Source: Hysterangium stoloniferum (taxonomy: Eukaryota > Basidiomycota > Agaricomycetes > Hysterangiales > Hysterangiaceae). Taken from it: a stretch of DNA of 64,000 nucleotides. How positions within the stretch are numbered: the first letter of the stretch is position 1; every line of letters begins with the position of its first letter. Both the position numbers and the translations under genes were made by a program. The stretch covers positions 90,030 to 154,029 of the forward strand of contig WHVD01000184.1 in the NCBI GenBank assembly GCA_015178975.1. The letters run 5' to 3'. The notes below the pieces were generated by a model. That model saw only the letters and a list, made by a program, of their open reading frames with translations. It had not been told where the DNA came from and did no database searches. Positions 1-11,165 of this stretch are shown piece by piece.

Positions 1-20
1 GAAGGACAGGTAAGATCCAT
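1..20 (-). CDS. Membrane-protein gene, copy 1, first codons only (runs off window)
   Basis: The start codon and first codons of the same gene that is complete at 46437-47354. The sequence around the start (GTGACATGGAT on the minus strand) and the following ~600 bases upstream match the other two copies. Only six codons are inside the window, so whether this copy is intact cannot be judged. The first residues already differ slightly from the other copies (MDLTCP here, MDPTFP there). Confidence 0.5.
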
Positions 21-795
21 GTCACTATCCCAAATGGTCGAGAAGGAACGGGGATCTGCTATAGTAATCCTACACTGCAGGGGATATTAACAAAGTATGG
101 TGTTTGGTGCTATGTTGTAACATGAGGTCAAGGTAGCCAGACAACTGTCATTATTAAATAGTGCCCACCTAATATTTGAATAAATGACTGGCAGCCGAAC
201 GCTCCTTTTGGTTAGAGTCGACAATATCATCATAGCATATCGATACCCTCAGCGTTCACTGGAAAAACGCCCCGGATTTGAGGATCCGGGGCTTCTTCCG
301 GTGAAAGAGGGTTGAGAGGGTGTCGATTGTAGAAAAAGACTTCCTGTCATGTCCCTGTGTTTGTACGCTACGGGAGTGTGGAATAATTACCACCTCTCAG
401 TGGTTTTAGAATAGCTAAGCTTTATTAGACGTCCCCACTCACCACATTTTTCATCGAGAATGCCCGAGAAACGCTGAAAAAATGAAGCCGAGGTCGAGAG
501 GCAGATTACGCTTCTTGACCCTTCCTTCTAATTAGCCTGATCACGCTCCATTTCAGGGACCTGTCAGACAGCGACTAACACTATATGTTAGTACATTGTT
601 AGTGGTGCTGGAAAGATTCGTGGAGAGTAACTACGAAATTTAGCAGAAACAGATTTGAACGTTATAGGTCTTCGTGCCAACCCGGTATAATTCAACCATA
701 GGTATTTCAAAGTTTTTTATAGAAGTAGATATCGCATTTACGTTTGCTAATTCGTCGCATTCACTCATTATGTATTGATCTTGAGTAATAGTCCA

Positions 796-1139
796 TGTTA
801 AAAATCAAGACCCTAAAACATCTCAGTCTCGTATAAGAAGTATAACGGACTAGGTTAAGTACCTAAAACATCTATAAAAGACATGAATAAAGCATACCAT
901 GTATACTAAAAGAAAGCTTACCTCAGTCTCATATAAGAAGTATAACGGACTGAGGTAAAGTAAACTATGATCTACTGCTTATATATCTTTGGTAGAACAA
1001 TGAGATAGTTAGAACAATTAGCAGCAGAACAAAGAAAAAGGTGTAACAAAGAGAAGTTGGTCAAGTGACGTGATTCCTTTGTTGTCCTAAAAATAGATGG
1101 GGTCTTCGGAATTTGTTGTCTATGATGTACATTCCAACA
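796..1139. mobile_element. Solo LTR, 344 bp, with 5-bp target duplication
   Basis: Absent from the matching place in duplication copies 2 and 3, so the empty site is known. It begins TGTTAAAAATC and ends CATTCCAACA, the TG...CA ends of an LTR, and is flanked by the perfect direct repeat GTCCA (791-795 and 1140-1144). Inside, a ~33-bp motif (TCAGTCTC..TATAAGAAGTATAACGGACT) occurs twice, near 822 and 922. Confidence 0.85.
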
Positions 1140-1324
1140 GTCCATGCACTTGGAGCTTCGTCACTATAGGGACATTGTGGCATTAGGTATGTAATGTTTA
1201 ATGCGACCATCAGGTGTCAAGCGGAGGAGATATTAGAGTGCCTTCAAGGCGTTCTGGAGGCCAGATCAATAATACACCTTTTTCCTCCGAGTCGATATCG
1301 CCGACTGCGATGTGAGCACCATTT

Positions 1325-1596
1325 TATTAAAAATAGTATGAGTTGACTCTATTGCAATACACAATATACAAGGGTTTAATAAGCTTGTAATAAAAGTACT
1401 TTGTGTCTCAATATCTTGTGTCAGTTAGTGTAGCACCTCCTGACAATATAGGTTGGATGCTCTGGGAGGTGTATAGTGATTCTGACACACATTAACCTCC
1501 AAATGCATGGTCCCCAATTAGCATCTTCATATGAAAAGTTGCAATAATTGGTGGACTCCCCCTATAAAAAGGTGTGTTTCATCATCAAATTTAACA
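1325..1596 (-). repeat. Copia-1 3' LTR
   Basis: Direct copy of 5862-6133 with about four substitutions. Read in element orientation it starts TGTTAAATTTGATG and ends in TTTTTAATA, so its outer end is TA rather than the canonical CA. Confidence 0.95.
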
Positions 1597-1605
1597 CACC
1601 CCCTT
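1597..1605 (-). other. Copia-1 polypurine tract
   Basis: On the element strand AAGGGGGTG lies directly against the TGTTAA start of the 3' LTR, the expected place for the plus-strand primer of an LTR retrotransposon. Confidence 0.75.
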
Positions 1606-1635
1606 GATGAAACACTTTTTTAATCCCATATCTGT

Positions 1636-4600
1636 TCAATTTCCTAATCCCATCATAAATCTGAACTTTTCCACCTTTGGTTTTGGTAATGCTTTGGTTA
1701 AGATATCTGCCGGCATTTCATCTGTTTGTAGATAGATAGGGTTGATTGATTCCTTTTCTACCATGTCACGTAACCAGTAGTAGCATAGGTCCAGATGTTT
1801 CATTCATCCATGATGTTCTGGATTCTTGGCTACAGTTAGTGCTGACTGGTTGTCAATGAAGAGTTTTGATGGACATGGTGCTTTGTATCCCAATTCCTTT
1901 AACAGGTTCTGCATCCAACAGATCTCCTTCCCTGCTGCAACTGCAGCAACATATTCAGCTTCTGTGGTGGATAGTGTCACAATTGGTTGTAGTTTGCTGC
2001 TCCAACATACTGCTCCTGATCCCACTTTGATTATGTACCCTGTTGTTGATTTTCCACTGTCCTTGTCTCCACCATAACTAGCATCACTGAAGCCAACGAA
2101 TAGATCTGTATTTAATGGATCAGGACCATATGTGAGTTTCATATCCATAGTCCCCTTCAAATATCGGAATAGATGCTTGACAGCCTTCCAATGTGCTATA
2201 CCAGGGTTTGAATTAAACCGAGCCAATACTCCTGCAGTGTATGCAATGTCGGGACGGGTGGTAGTGGCCAAGTACATCATGGACCCAACTGCATTAATGT
2301 AGGGAATGTCACACATTTCATTCTGTTCCTCCATGGTTTTGGGTGACTGATCTGATGATAGTTTTGCCCCTGGATCCATGGGTGTACCCACTGTATGACA
2401 ATTTGACATCCCAAATTCCTGTAATTTGTTCAAGATGTACTGGTATTGTGATAGAGATATAGTCCACTTTTCTCGATCTCGTGTGATTTCAATGCCTAAT
2501 AGGAAAGATGTAGGTCCTAGATCCCTGAGTTTGAAATGTGTAGCTAATTCAGCTACAAAATCATCCAGGACTTTTTCAGATGGTCCTGCAAGGGTGATGT
2601 CATCTACAAATATGGGAACAATGACTTGGATTCCATCTCGTTGATAGATATAGACCAATGGATCAGAATAAATCCACTTGAAGTCCATTTTCTCTAGTAC
2701 ACTCCGCAGGTGTTTGCTCCAGAGATTGCTTGCCTGCTTGAGTCCATAGAGCAACTTGTCTAGTCTACATGCTACATCTGATCCTCCTTGGTGAAATCCT
2801 TCTGGCTGGACCATGTATATTTCTGCATCAATATCACTGTTGATGAATGCATGTGATATGTCAACTGATCGGAGGTGAAGGCCTTCTGCTGCAGCCAGTG
2901 CTAATACTAGACGAATAGTAGCATGGCGCATTGTTGGGGCAAAAATCTCTGTATAGTCAAATCCTGGTCTCTGGTTGTATCCTTTAGCAACCAATCGTGC
3001 CTTAAACCGTTCTATTGATCCATCTGCCTTTCGTTTCACTTTGAAAACCCATTTTGATCCTATAGCCTTTTTTCCTGGTGGTAGTTTCATTATGGTCCAA
3101 GTTCCATTGCTCATGTGTGTGTTCATTTCCTCCAAGGCTGCCTCTCTCCATTGTCTTGCCTGTGGACCATTCATTGCCTCTGTAAATGTCCTTGGTTCAG
3201 AAATAATTGACACATGTGCCTCCTCCAATTCCACTTCATTGGTACTGTCAGAAGTGGTAGGATTGGGTTCCCAGGTTTTCCACCATTCATTAGGAGGTTT
3301 TTTGTTGCGCAAAGGTTTTTGAATAGCAATTGGTCTGTTATCTTCCTCCTCCTCTTCCTCCTCCTCATTATCTGTGATCTGGGGGGATGGTGTGATAACA
3401 TTGTCTTCAGATTCAGGTACAGGGAATTCATGATCCTCCACAGGGGCAGTTGGTAATTCACTTGGTGGATTATCATCTTCTTCAACAACTGGACCCCCTG
3501 GGATATAATCCCTAGTACTTGATTCATCCTTCCCACCAGTATCTGGAACTTGTGGTGGTTGGTGTTTCCATGTGTATCGTTCATCAAATTCAGCTCATTC
3601 ACTATCCTTCTTGTCAATGGGTTGTAGAATAACCATCCCTTATACCCTTCAGGATACCCAATGAAGATGCATTTCTCCATGTGAGATCCCAGGCTTGATT
3701 GTTTATCCTTTTGAATGTGGACATATGCAATGCATCCCCAAACTCTGATGTGACTGATATTTGGTTTCCTTTTGTGCCAAATTTCATATGGGGTTTTGTC
3801 CTTTGAGGCAGATGATGGGCAGTGGTTCCAGATGTGTACAAATGCAGCCAGGCAGTACTCCCAGAATTTCTTGGGTAGTTCAGACTCTGTTAGCATGGTT
3901 GTAATCCCTTCTGCTAATGTTCGGTTTGCACGCTCTGCCATTCCATTTTGCTGAGGTCTATTACAGACTGTATGCTGACGCAAGATACCGTGTTTATCGG
4001 TGAATTCAATGAATGCCCTTGACATGTATTCTCCACCCTTGTCATCCCTAAGTTTCTTTATTTTCCATCCAAGGAGGTTTTCTGCAAATGCTTTGTACTG
4101 TTTGAATGCCCAGAAAACACCACTTTTGGACTTGATTGGGATGACATAATAGAATCTTGAAGCCTCATCAATGAATGTAACCCAATAGTAACATCCAGAT
4201 CGGGATCTTGTGCCAATATAATGTACATCTGTATGTACCAACTCCAAAGGTTCATTGCAGTGATGTTCTGAGGGGGGAAATGGGTTAGCATGCATCTTTC
4301 TTGCAAGACATGGTTCACAAATTGGATCTGGTTTAGCCTTTGAATTAAGTACCAATCCTTTAACCATGTTTCTTTTCATTAGATTCTTTATCCCCTCATA
4401 GTGGTGATGTCCCAATCTTCTATGCCACAGAGACAGATCTAGAGGTAAAGTAGAGGACATGTGCACATTCTCCATTTTATTTATAATAGTCTTGCCATCC
4501 AAGTAGCCCACATTTCGATCAGTGATTGATGCAGTGAATAAAAGATTCCCATGGCGATTAAATCTTATGGTTTTGGATGAAATGTGTACATCAAATTCTT

Positions 4601-5057
4601 TATAACGTGTGAGGTATAGGACAGCAAGAAGATTATTATGTAAAGCTGGAACATGTAATACTTTTGTGAATTCAACCTCCCGGCTAACTCTTCCATCAAT
4701 GATTGGTTGAAAAATAACACTCCCAACACCTTCAGAATATACAATTCTATTGTCTGCAAGTTTTATTGGGGTTCTGTATGGGGTATAGGTGTGGAACCAG
4801 TTGTAATGGGGTGTCATATGTGATGTGGCCCCTGTGTCTGTATTCCAATCGTAGATATTAGCTGAGGTTGCACATGCATCATGTTGTGAAAAGACACTTG
4901 CTTTTCCTGTCTGTTCCTCTACTTCCTCTATTTTTGCCTCTTCCATCTTGTTAGCACTGTTGCGTGACTGCCAGTATTGCTGTATCTTTTCTTTATTCCT
5001 TGGCTTTGGACAGTCATAGCTGAGGTGCCCTTCCTTGTCACAATTATAGCAAACCAT
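1636..5057 (-). pseudogene. Copia-1 Pol (zinc knuckle, protease, integrase, RT, RNase H), frameshifted
   Basis: Domains in order: CCHC knuckle CYNCDKEGHLSYDC at the start; aspartic protease motif DTGATSH; GAG-pre-integrase HRRLGHHH; integrase core with HTDVHYIG and the later NGMAERANRTL; then after a frameshift near 3590 the RT with FVDD catalytic motif and RNase H with SDASYGG and STTEAEY. A TGA at 1804-1806 sits where Copia proteins carry Arg after NPEHHG, so CGA to TGA is the likely cause; reading on gives a normal C-terminus ending ADILTKALPKPK...MMGLGN at 1636. The protein would make, process and integrate the retrotransposon DNA; it can no longer be made as one chain. Confidence 0.93.
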
Positions 5058-5063
5058 CTTTTT

Positions 5064-5706
5064 TCAATGCTTGATGGGTGCTTTGGCCCTATTAACCATT
5101 TCTCCACGGTGATTGCGATTTAGTTCCTCACTTCTAAATGCCTGGAGAATGGTATTCTTGTCCAACTTCTCCATGAGTAATAATGATGAGGAGAGGTGTG
5201 CATATTCCTCAGGAAGAGCCCGGATGAGTGCCATGCATTGTAATTCTTCATCCAACTTTTCAATTGTGAAGTCCTTTGGGCGCAGGTTTTGAATAGTCCC
5301 CATTGCTTTATCAATTCTGACACCCAAATCCATCAGACTCCTTTTCATCCTTTTGGATTGAGAATAGGTCATCATAGGCATTGAAGCGGGCTCCTGGTTT
5401 TTGTTGTAAGTGTGTCCTTTCCAACAAGTCCCACATTTTGATTAGATCTTCTTCAAATCCATGGAAATGCACCCTCTGATCATTTTCCACCATAAGATAT
5501 ATCTCTGCAGCTGCTTTCTCTGCCTTTGTTTCCCACTTCTCAATGTTATCACTGCCATTTACTGGCTTGATTTCTTTTCCACAAACAAGCTTCCAATAAC
5601 CCAACTTCATCAACCATGCCTTCATTTCTCCAGACCATTCTGGATAATTTTGGTTGTTTAATGGTTTGAATTTTGGTAATGATTCTGAGGATGTCATGTT
5701 TGACAC
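5064..5706 (-). pseudogene. Copia-1 Gag (UBN2/DUF4219-like), frameshifted
   Basis: Starts MSNMTSSESLPKFKPLNNQN at 5706, with the typical Copia Gag N-terminal YPEWSGEMKAWL motif, then shifts frame near 5350 and continues into the part ending LNRNHRGEMVNRAKAPIKH, with a stop just before the Pol knuckle. In an intact relative Gag and Pol would be one reading frame. Confidence 0.88.
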
Positions 5707-5849
5707 AGTAGGGAAATTTTCGAAAATCCAAAAATTAAGGTTTCTTGCTTATGCAAGCAAAAGTGACAGGCTCAACCAAACACAAAAGTTGGTTTGTTAT
5801 GCCTCCAAATTCAAGTACTTATAGTAATGTGTATTATAATTAGAAGCTG

Positions 5850-5861
5850 GGGCCCATAACC
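5850..5861 (-). other. Copia-1 primer-binding site for the middle of initiator tRNA-Met
   Basis: Directly inside the 5' LTR the element strand reads GGTTATGGGCCC, the complement of GGGCCCAUAACC, the anticodon stem-loop of eukaryotic initiator tRNA-Met (anticodon CAU). This is the half-tRNA priming known for Drosophila copia and yeast Ty5, not priming by a tRNA 3' end. Copia-2 has the same 12 bases at 33790. Confidence 0.8.
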
Positions 5862-6133
5862 TATTAAAAATAGTATGAGTTGACTCTATTGCAATACACA
5901 ATATACAAGGGTTTAATAAGCTTGTAATAAAAGTACTTTGTGTCTCAATATCTTGTGTCAGTTAGGGTAGCACCTCCTGACAATATAGGTTGGATGCTCT
6001 GGGAGGTGTATAGTGGTTCTGACACACATTAACCTCCAAATGCATGGTCCACAATTAGCATCTTCGTATGAAAAGTTGCAATAATTGGTGGACTCCCCCT
6101 ATAAAAAGGTGTGTTTCATCATCAAATTTAACA
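5862..6133 (-). repeat. Copia-1 5' LTR
   Basis: Partner of the 1325-1596 LTR. The element reads right to left, so this copy is the 5' LTR, with the primer-binding site against its inner edge. Confidence 0.95.
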
Positions 6134-6389
6134 TGTTTACAGTCAAACTATTAGTTTTAAATAACCCAGGTGATTCGCTGGTCCAAATTTTCTCACTTAT
6201 GCGACCATTTTCGATTTTTTATGCATGGTGAGGGTTCCTAACAATGTTAGGATGAAAACACTGTTCACTGAAGCGAAGGCACTAAAGAAAGAAAGAATAA
6301 ATATTTGCACTTGCAGAAGCTGGATATACCTACATCCCTATAATAGGACCTTCAGCAATCTGGGTATAATTACCAGCATAGGGTAAGGC

Positions 6390-6956
6390 CTGACAGAAAC
6401 AAGTCCTACCTGCGCACTTCAATCGCCCGAAGAGTGGCTAAACAAAGCTGACAGCATTGGAAGCACGACTCATTCTTGATGGCAGCATAACTGATGCAGC
6501 AGAGGGAGTGCCTGGCGAAATTTGGATCAGTGGTCCACATGTCATGAAGGTACGGCCCTTTCGTCTTGTTCTATTCATGGTGCTGGTGTTCGGGACCCCT
6601 TCATCTATGACTAATTCTCAAATTTGTGTGTAGGGCTATTTGAAGTAATCCATCTGCAACAACAGACGCCATCACTCCTGATGGCTGGTTCAAAACGGGA
6701 GATATCGCTGTAGTAGACAGGGATGGACATTTCTTTGTCATTGACTGAAAAAAAGAATTAATTAAATACAAGGTAAATCAGCAATTTCTTATAATACTGT
6801 AATGGATTGGAATAAAATGTCTTGTACAGGGATTCCAAGGCAGGCTCATCCGACTGCATAATATCCTGATTTTACTGATCCTCCATGCACAGTCCCTCCT
6901 GTGGATCTAGAAGGTGTCCTCCTTACATACCCAAATGTTATCGATGCTCATTGGCA
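6390..6956 (+). pseudogene. Acyl-CoA ligase (4-coumarate-CoA ligase-like) pseudogene, part 1
   Basis: Reads GVPGEIWISGPHVMK, then after an intron GYLK, DGWFKTGDIAVVDRDGHFF and VID*KKELIKYK. These are the hallmark C-terminal motifs of AMP-forming acyl-CoA synthetases (ANL superfamily; the lost R in the D-R-K-K-E-L-I-K motif is the usual substrate-binding hinge). Two lesions: one extra base after GYLK, and TGA at 6746-6748 replacing the Arg codon (CGA to TGA). A following exon reads VDLEGVLLTYPNVIDAHW and is cut by the KDZ transposon at 6957. The N-terminal half is missing; the left neighbour is segmental duplication. It continues at 18540. Confidence 0.85.
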
Positions 6957-7461
6957 CACCTGTGACTCCCACAAATCACCTCCAATTAGAGGTGTATTCA
7001 CATGCCTAATACACCTCTAAGTTGAAGGGTTTCAGCTAAATCTTCTGTTCTGCCAATAAAAGCTGATTAATTCTTGAGGTGACTCCAAATTTTAAAACCA
7101 TCACCAAACCATTGCTGGATTATAGCACCATGTTCAGCAATGTTGCCACCCAACATCTGGTCGCAACTTCAGCATCAATCATCTGCCCCCGCATCATTGC
7201 CAAATAAGGTTGCCCGTCATCACCATCAACAACAAGCTCGACACACTTTCTTTAACAATTCAATTTTTAATATAAATTTTGAAAAAAAATTATAGACAAT
7301 TCTTGCAGAATATACCTACATACATAAGCCTTCAATATAAGAATAAAGTAAGCTGTATGAGCTGAGCATGACTTTAGTGCCAAATATGGTTGCTCGTCAT
7401 CGTCATCAATGATGAGCTGGAGACCTTGTTCTCAGCATGTCAATTCTTAGAGTAAATGCTT
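6957..7461 (+). repeat. KDZ transposon left terminal inverted repeat (~505 bp)
   Basis: Matches, in reverse complement, 18439-18531 plus 16772-17188. Identity is high throughout, with many differences being CpG against TpG or CpA (for example GCCGATAAAAG right, GCCAATAAAAG left). Long TIRs of this kind are the substrate of the transposase. Confidence 0.92.
6986..7020. repeat. Subterminal 13-bp hairpin in left TIR
   Basis: TTAGAGGTGTATT (6986-6998) and its exact complement AATACACCTCTAA (7008-7020) around a 9-base loop. The same hairpin occurs in the right TIR at 18468-18502. A possible transposase-binding or end-folding structure; that role is inference. Confidence 0.8.
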
Positions 7462-7518
7462 GTAAACAGTGTATTTCATAGAATAAATGTAAAAGGAACA
7501 AAATGTGAGCTACTCCGA

Positions 7519-10500
7519 CTAGTCTTCAGAAACTGTTAATAAAGACATGATATTCTGAATGAGTTCATACTCTGCCTCCTCCTCTGCCTCCTCCTCCTCT
7601 GCTTCTTCCTGCTCTGTCAGAGTATTGTTGAATTGCTCCTCATTACCAGTGGAAGCATCTCCATCACCAGTGCCATTGCCTTCTCCAGCTGGTTCTGTCA
7701 ACTTCCACACTCTTGCACTCTCCCCCTCCCCATCCTGGATACTTGTTCCTGGCACAATGCTACCACTAAACCCTGCAAGACTGGCAATATCATGCAATCG
7801 GCACTTGTGATATGATGTGAAGTGCCCACGAACCATGCTATGCAACCATATTTGATGAGCAATTCGAAGATCCGATAATCGAGTATTTTTCTCGGCATTG
7901 TAAAGGTAGTGCATTTCATCATAGATGTATGTAGCAACACGTCGGACTTCAATGTTGAGCTGATTGATCTCTTCATAGGCACATTGGATCTTGAAGTATA
8001 GGTCCATGGCGAGCCTTCCAGCTGGTGTTGCCCACAGTTTATGTGAGATATCTTGACGAGCATCACTGTTAAGAGCAGAAACTGCAGATGGTATGAGTAT
8101 ATTTTGACAGGGGCGTAAATGAGGTTTGATCGCCATGAAGGTATACGTCAATGTCGGGTTCCGAAGGTTGCCAAAATGATGACTTGATCAATAACTTGGA
8201 ACATCGATAGACAGTAGTATTCTCGGGGTCCGTCGGTTTGCGACATGGGTTACGACACGGTCATAACAATCATGAAGAAGGTCAAAATCAGCAAGAAAGG
8301 CATATTCGACAACTTCTTTCCATTCAAGTTGACGCCGAGGGATGGGAAGCCCTTTTGCTGCAGTGTTGTATCGGCCTAGTGCAGTTTGAATGGCCTGTGA
8401 GTGGCTCTGAAGTGCCTTTGCTATGTGCTTTCGTAGCTTATACCCTGTAATATCTCCTTGTCAATACTATTTGAGATGTTTTACATTATAGTATTTACCT
8501 GTCTGCAACATATTCAGTTTTGTGAGTTCAAACATCTGTGCCACAATTAATCCCTCAAGCTGATCGAGAGCTTGTTGGTACATGCGCATGGCTACCAGTT
8601 TACTGGTATTTACCCACTCTGCACTCCCAGGTTCCCAGCATTTAGCAACTACAAGCTTCTTCTCAAGGTCTTGCACAATTTTCAAATCTTTCTCGTACCC
8701 TTCTAAGAGATGTCGCCAGGTGGTCTCAAGAGATATTGTATTATCCCTCATGCTTGTAGAGATAGTTATAGGTGTTGCCTGTATCCAAGCAGCTCGGACA
8801 TTATCAAGATTCTTTCTAATTAATTGTTGGTTAAAACAATAAATAAAGTTACAGAGAACTTGGAACTTACTCGCTCACTCGAAGATTGATTAACTTCTGG
8901 TAGTACTCCATCTCCAGTGTTTCCATAATTGGCTCCTTTGATAACCCTTCGAGATAAATCTTTTCCTCCTCACGCCATTCCTCAAAAACATTAAAATTGG
9001 AAATCTGGAGATCCTGCATTGCTTGGGATAGGGCAGTGGGGCCACTATTAATGATATCAAGTGCTTGCTTATAGTTATTATATAAAAATGTTGCTACACA
9101 AATTTGAATGACTTAGTTTTGGTGTCGAAAAATTATAATTGTCACTCACTGAGATTCTGGTAAACCTCCATGTCATCATTATATTTGAAATATGTTGTGA
9201 TGGCTTGCATGCGATGAAATGCACTTGCATAATGGACAGCTCAAGCGACATCATTTGATTTGAAAATGCTTGTTCACAGCCTTCCAGATCTTCAAGCCCA
9301 AGACCCTTTGTATATGTGGCAAGATGGACAAATTGACAAAGCCGTCGATGTACATGACCATGAAACCCACCAATAAGAGATGTATAGTTGAGTTCTTTTG
9401 CTTGAGGTCCAAGGGGACTCTGGGCAAGTGTAGTTTTGAATTGGCAACCAATATCAAACCTGCCACCCAAATCCTTGCCAAAAACCTGAAGTAGTTTTGC
9501 AACCACAGCTGATGGGTATTTCACCCTGAAATATATGGGTAACATCGTGAATCACAATTAAAAGGAACTTACAATTCTCCACTCTGAACCATGTCCGCTA
9601 TTACCAAGGAGAAACCATGTCAACACAGTGCAAGAAATACCCCTGTCTCATCAAAGATAGCCCACATACGCTTTGTAATATCATCCTTCATGTTTTTCCA
9701 TCTGTCTGCACATGGGTTGTAGTCCACATCATGCTGTAAAATTTCAATAAGTGATTTTTGTATAGCTTATCAATGTCTTAGAATTCTCACCCTATCTGCA
9801 TTAAATGCCATGAGATTCTGTAGTGGTTTATGAGCCCACTTATCGACTTCTTCTCTAGTTAGGTAAAAGTCATCATGGACTTTTCTGGAGTCAGTGTGTT
9901 CAGAGCTACTACCAGGCATACCATCTTCATCCATTACCCGTCGTCGTATTCGCTTGAGAGAATCATTTCCATCCATTGTGAATAGAAGTGAAAATAATAA
10001 TGGTTTTTCATCCTTGAGTTTGTAGGTGCAAGCAGGGGAAGCATGACGAAGTCGCCAGTCTGGTAAATCACGATTGAGTGAAGTTTGTACAATCTTGTCA
10101 GTTGCATGACATATGCTGAGGTATAAATCAAATGTAATTGAGAATTGACGAGATAAGTAGCAGTGAAATTGGACCTACAATAAATGATTCAGAATTATAT
10201 GTATAATATATGAATGAAGACTAACACCATGCATGTCACAGAGAGTTTTTACCCATGCTTGGATGGAGAGACGTGGTGACCGTAGATGAGTGACTCGATA
10301 AAGCTCCAGAGCTTTTATTGTGATACAGACTGATGGGGATAGAGGTGCTGATGGCATAAGACCTTGTCGAACAAGAGCAGATATAATAAAAGAATCTGTC
10401 AGTAGAATAGTGGGTTTCGCATCATAAGCAGCTGGTGAATCTCATCAGCAATGCCAAAATCAGGTATGAGATACATATAGACTCACTGAATAAATCAACA

Positions 10501-11165
10501 ACATGAATCAAGTAAACACTGGAATCAGCTGTCAGAGGCAGATCTGGTACTGGGTCATCCTGATCCACATATTTCAAGCACCAGTCCATGTATGCATCAG
10601 TAAGTGCCTCCATCCATCCCTCAAATGCTGCTGTACATCGTTCAGTTCGATCCTGACGTGTTCTGTAATCAACTCGGCACACATGACTGGATATGGTTAG
10701 CCTATGGCAGTTTTTAGATAAGGGATTACATACAATTTTCTTCACTTATCCTTAAGATCAGTGAGAGCAGATAGCTCTCCACCTGCATGGCTGACCTCCA
10801 AGCAATGCGAGCCATATAATACCTCATCCAACATGATCCAATCATCAGAATCTTGTCCCATCTCATCAGGGAGTTCCCGAAGTGCTTGGAAAGACCGATG
10901 TTCATCCGGAGTCATTTCTACAAATAGGGGTAAGCTAACAATATATGTGGCAATTCTTAAAAGATACATCGCACCAGCTATTCTTTCATTCTGCTTTTGA
11001 ATAGTGTCTAATTGGTGTGCCCAGACACCCTGAGACCCAAGAAGTTCCCTGACTGGATGAGGTAGACGTCAACCAGATTCATCCCAGGTAGTCCTGGTGT
11101 GTCGTATGCGCCTCAAAGTAGTTCTACTTGTATTTTGTGATCTGTTAGAGAGTGCACACATGCAA
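7519..11165 (-). pseudogene. KDZ transposase (Kyakuja-Dileera-Zisupton family), inactivated
   Basis: A multi-exon transposase read from about 11165 down to 7519. N-terminal part: LPHPVRELLGSQGVWAHQL and ALRELPDEMGQDSDDW. Middle: ALELYRVTHLRSPRLSIQAW, then MDGNDSLKR. Core: ADRWKNM, a segment ending ADMVQSGE, then GGRFDIGCQF, GGFHGHVHRRLCQ and LEDLEGCEQ, the conserved acidic and His positions of the family. C-terminal part: LDQLEGLIVAQMFELTKLN, EVVEYAFLADFDLLHD, MDLYFKIQCAYEEINQLNIE and an acidic tail. Lesions: TGA at 11069-11071, a 202-bp LTR insertion at 8067, and exons in several frames. I recognise the family by these motifs; exact exon edges were not all resolved. Confidence 0.88.
8067..8268 (-). 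mobile_element. Internally deleted 202-bp LTR inside the transposase gene
   Basis: On the minus strand it starts TGTTATGACCGTGTCGTAAC and ends TTTCTGCTCTTAACA, the same two ends as the 1,245-bp LTR at 17189-18433, but the middle is missing. Flanks are ATCAC (8062-8066) and ATCAT (8269-8273), a 5-bp target duplication with one transition. Deleting the insert and one repeat restores the transposase frame FDLLHDARQDIS. Confidence 0.88.

Larger units (their letters stand above)
1325..6133 (-). mobile_element. Copia-1: near-complete Ty1/Copia LTR retrotransposon
   Basis: Two 272-bp LTRs flank a minus-strand gag-pol. The empty site survives in duplication copies 2 and 3, which confirms the boundaries to the base. 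The target site was CGTTT; the flanking copies are now CATTT (1320-1324) and TGTTT (6134-6138), i.e. one CpG decayed on opposite strands. The coding region has frameshifts and stops, so the element is dead, but the LTRs differ at only about four positions, so the insertion is fairly young. Confidence 0.95.
1..6389 (-). repeat. Segmental duplication, copy 1 (interrupted by Copia-1)
   Basis: Excluding two insertions, this segment matches copy 2 (20228-21605) and, inverted, copy 3 (45191-46460). It carries the 5' end and upstream region of the membrane-protein gene plus the last exons of the WD40 gene. Copy 1 lacks about 190 bp near position 357 that both other copies keep (20570-20755 in copy 2). 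Homology ends at 6389, where acyl-CoA ligase pseudogene sequence begins. Copy 3 ends at a different point, so this does not look like a mobile element with fixed ends. Confidence 0.85.
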
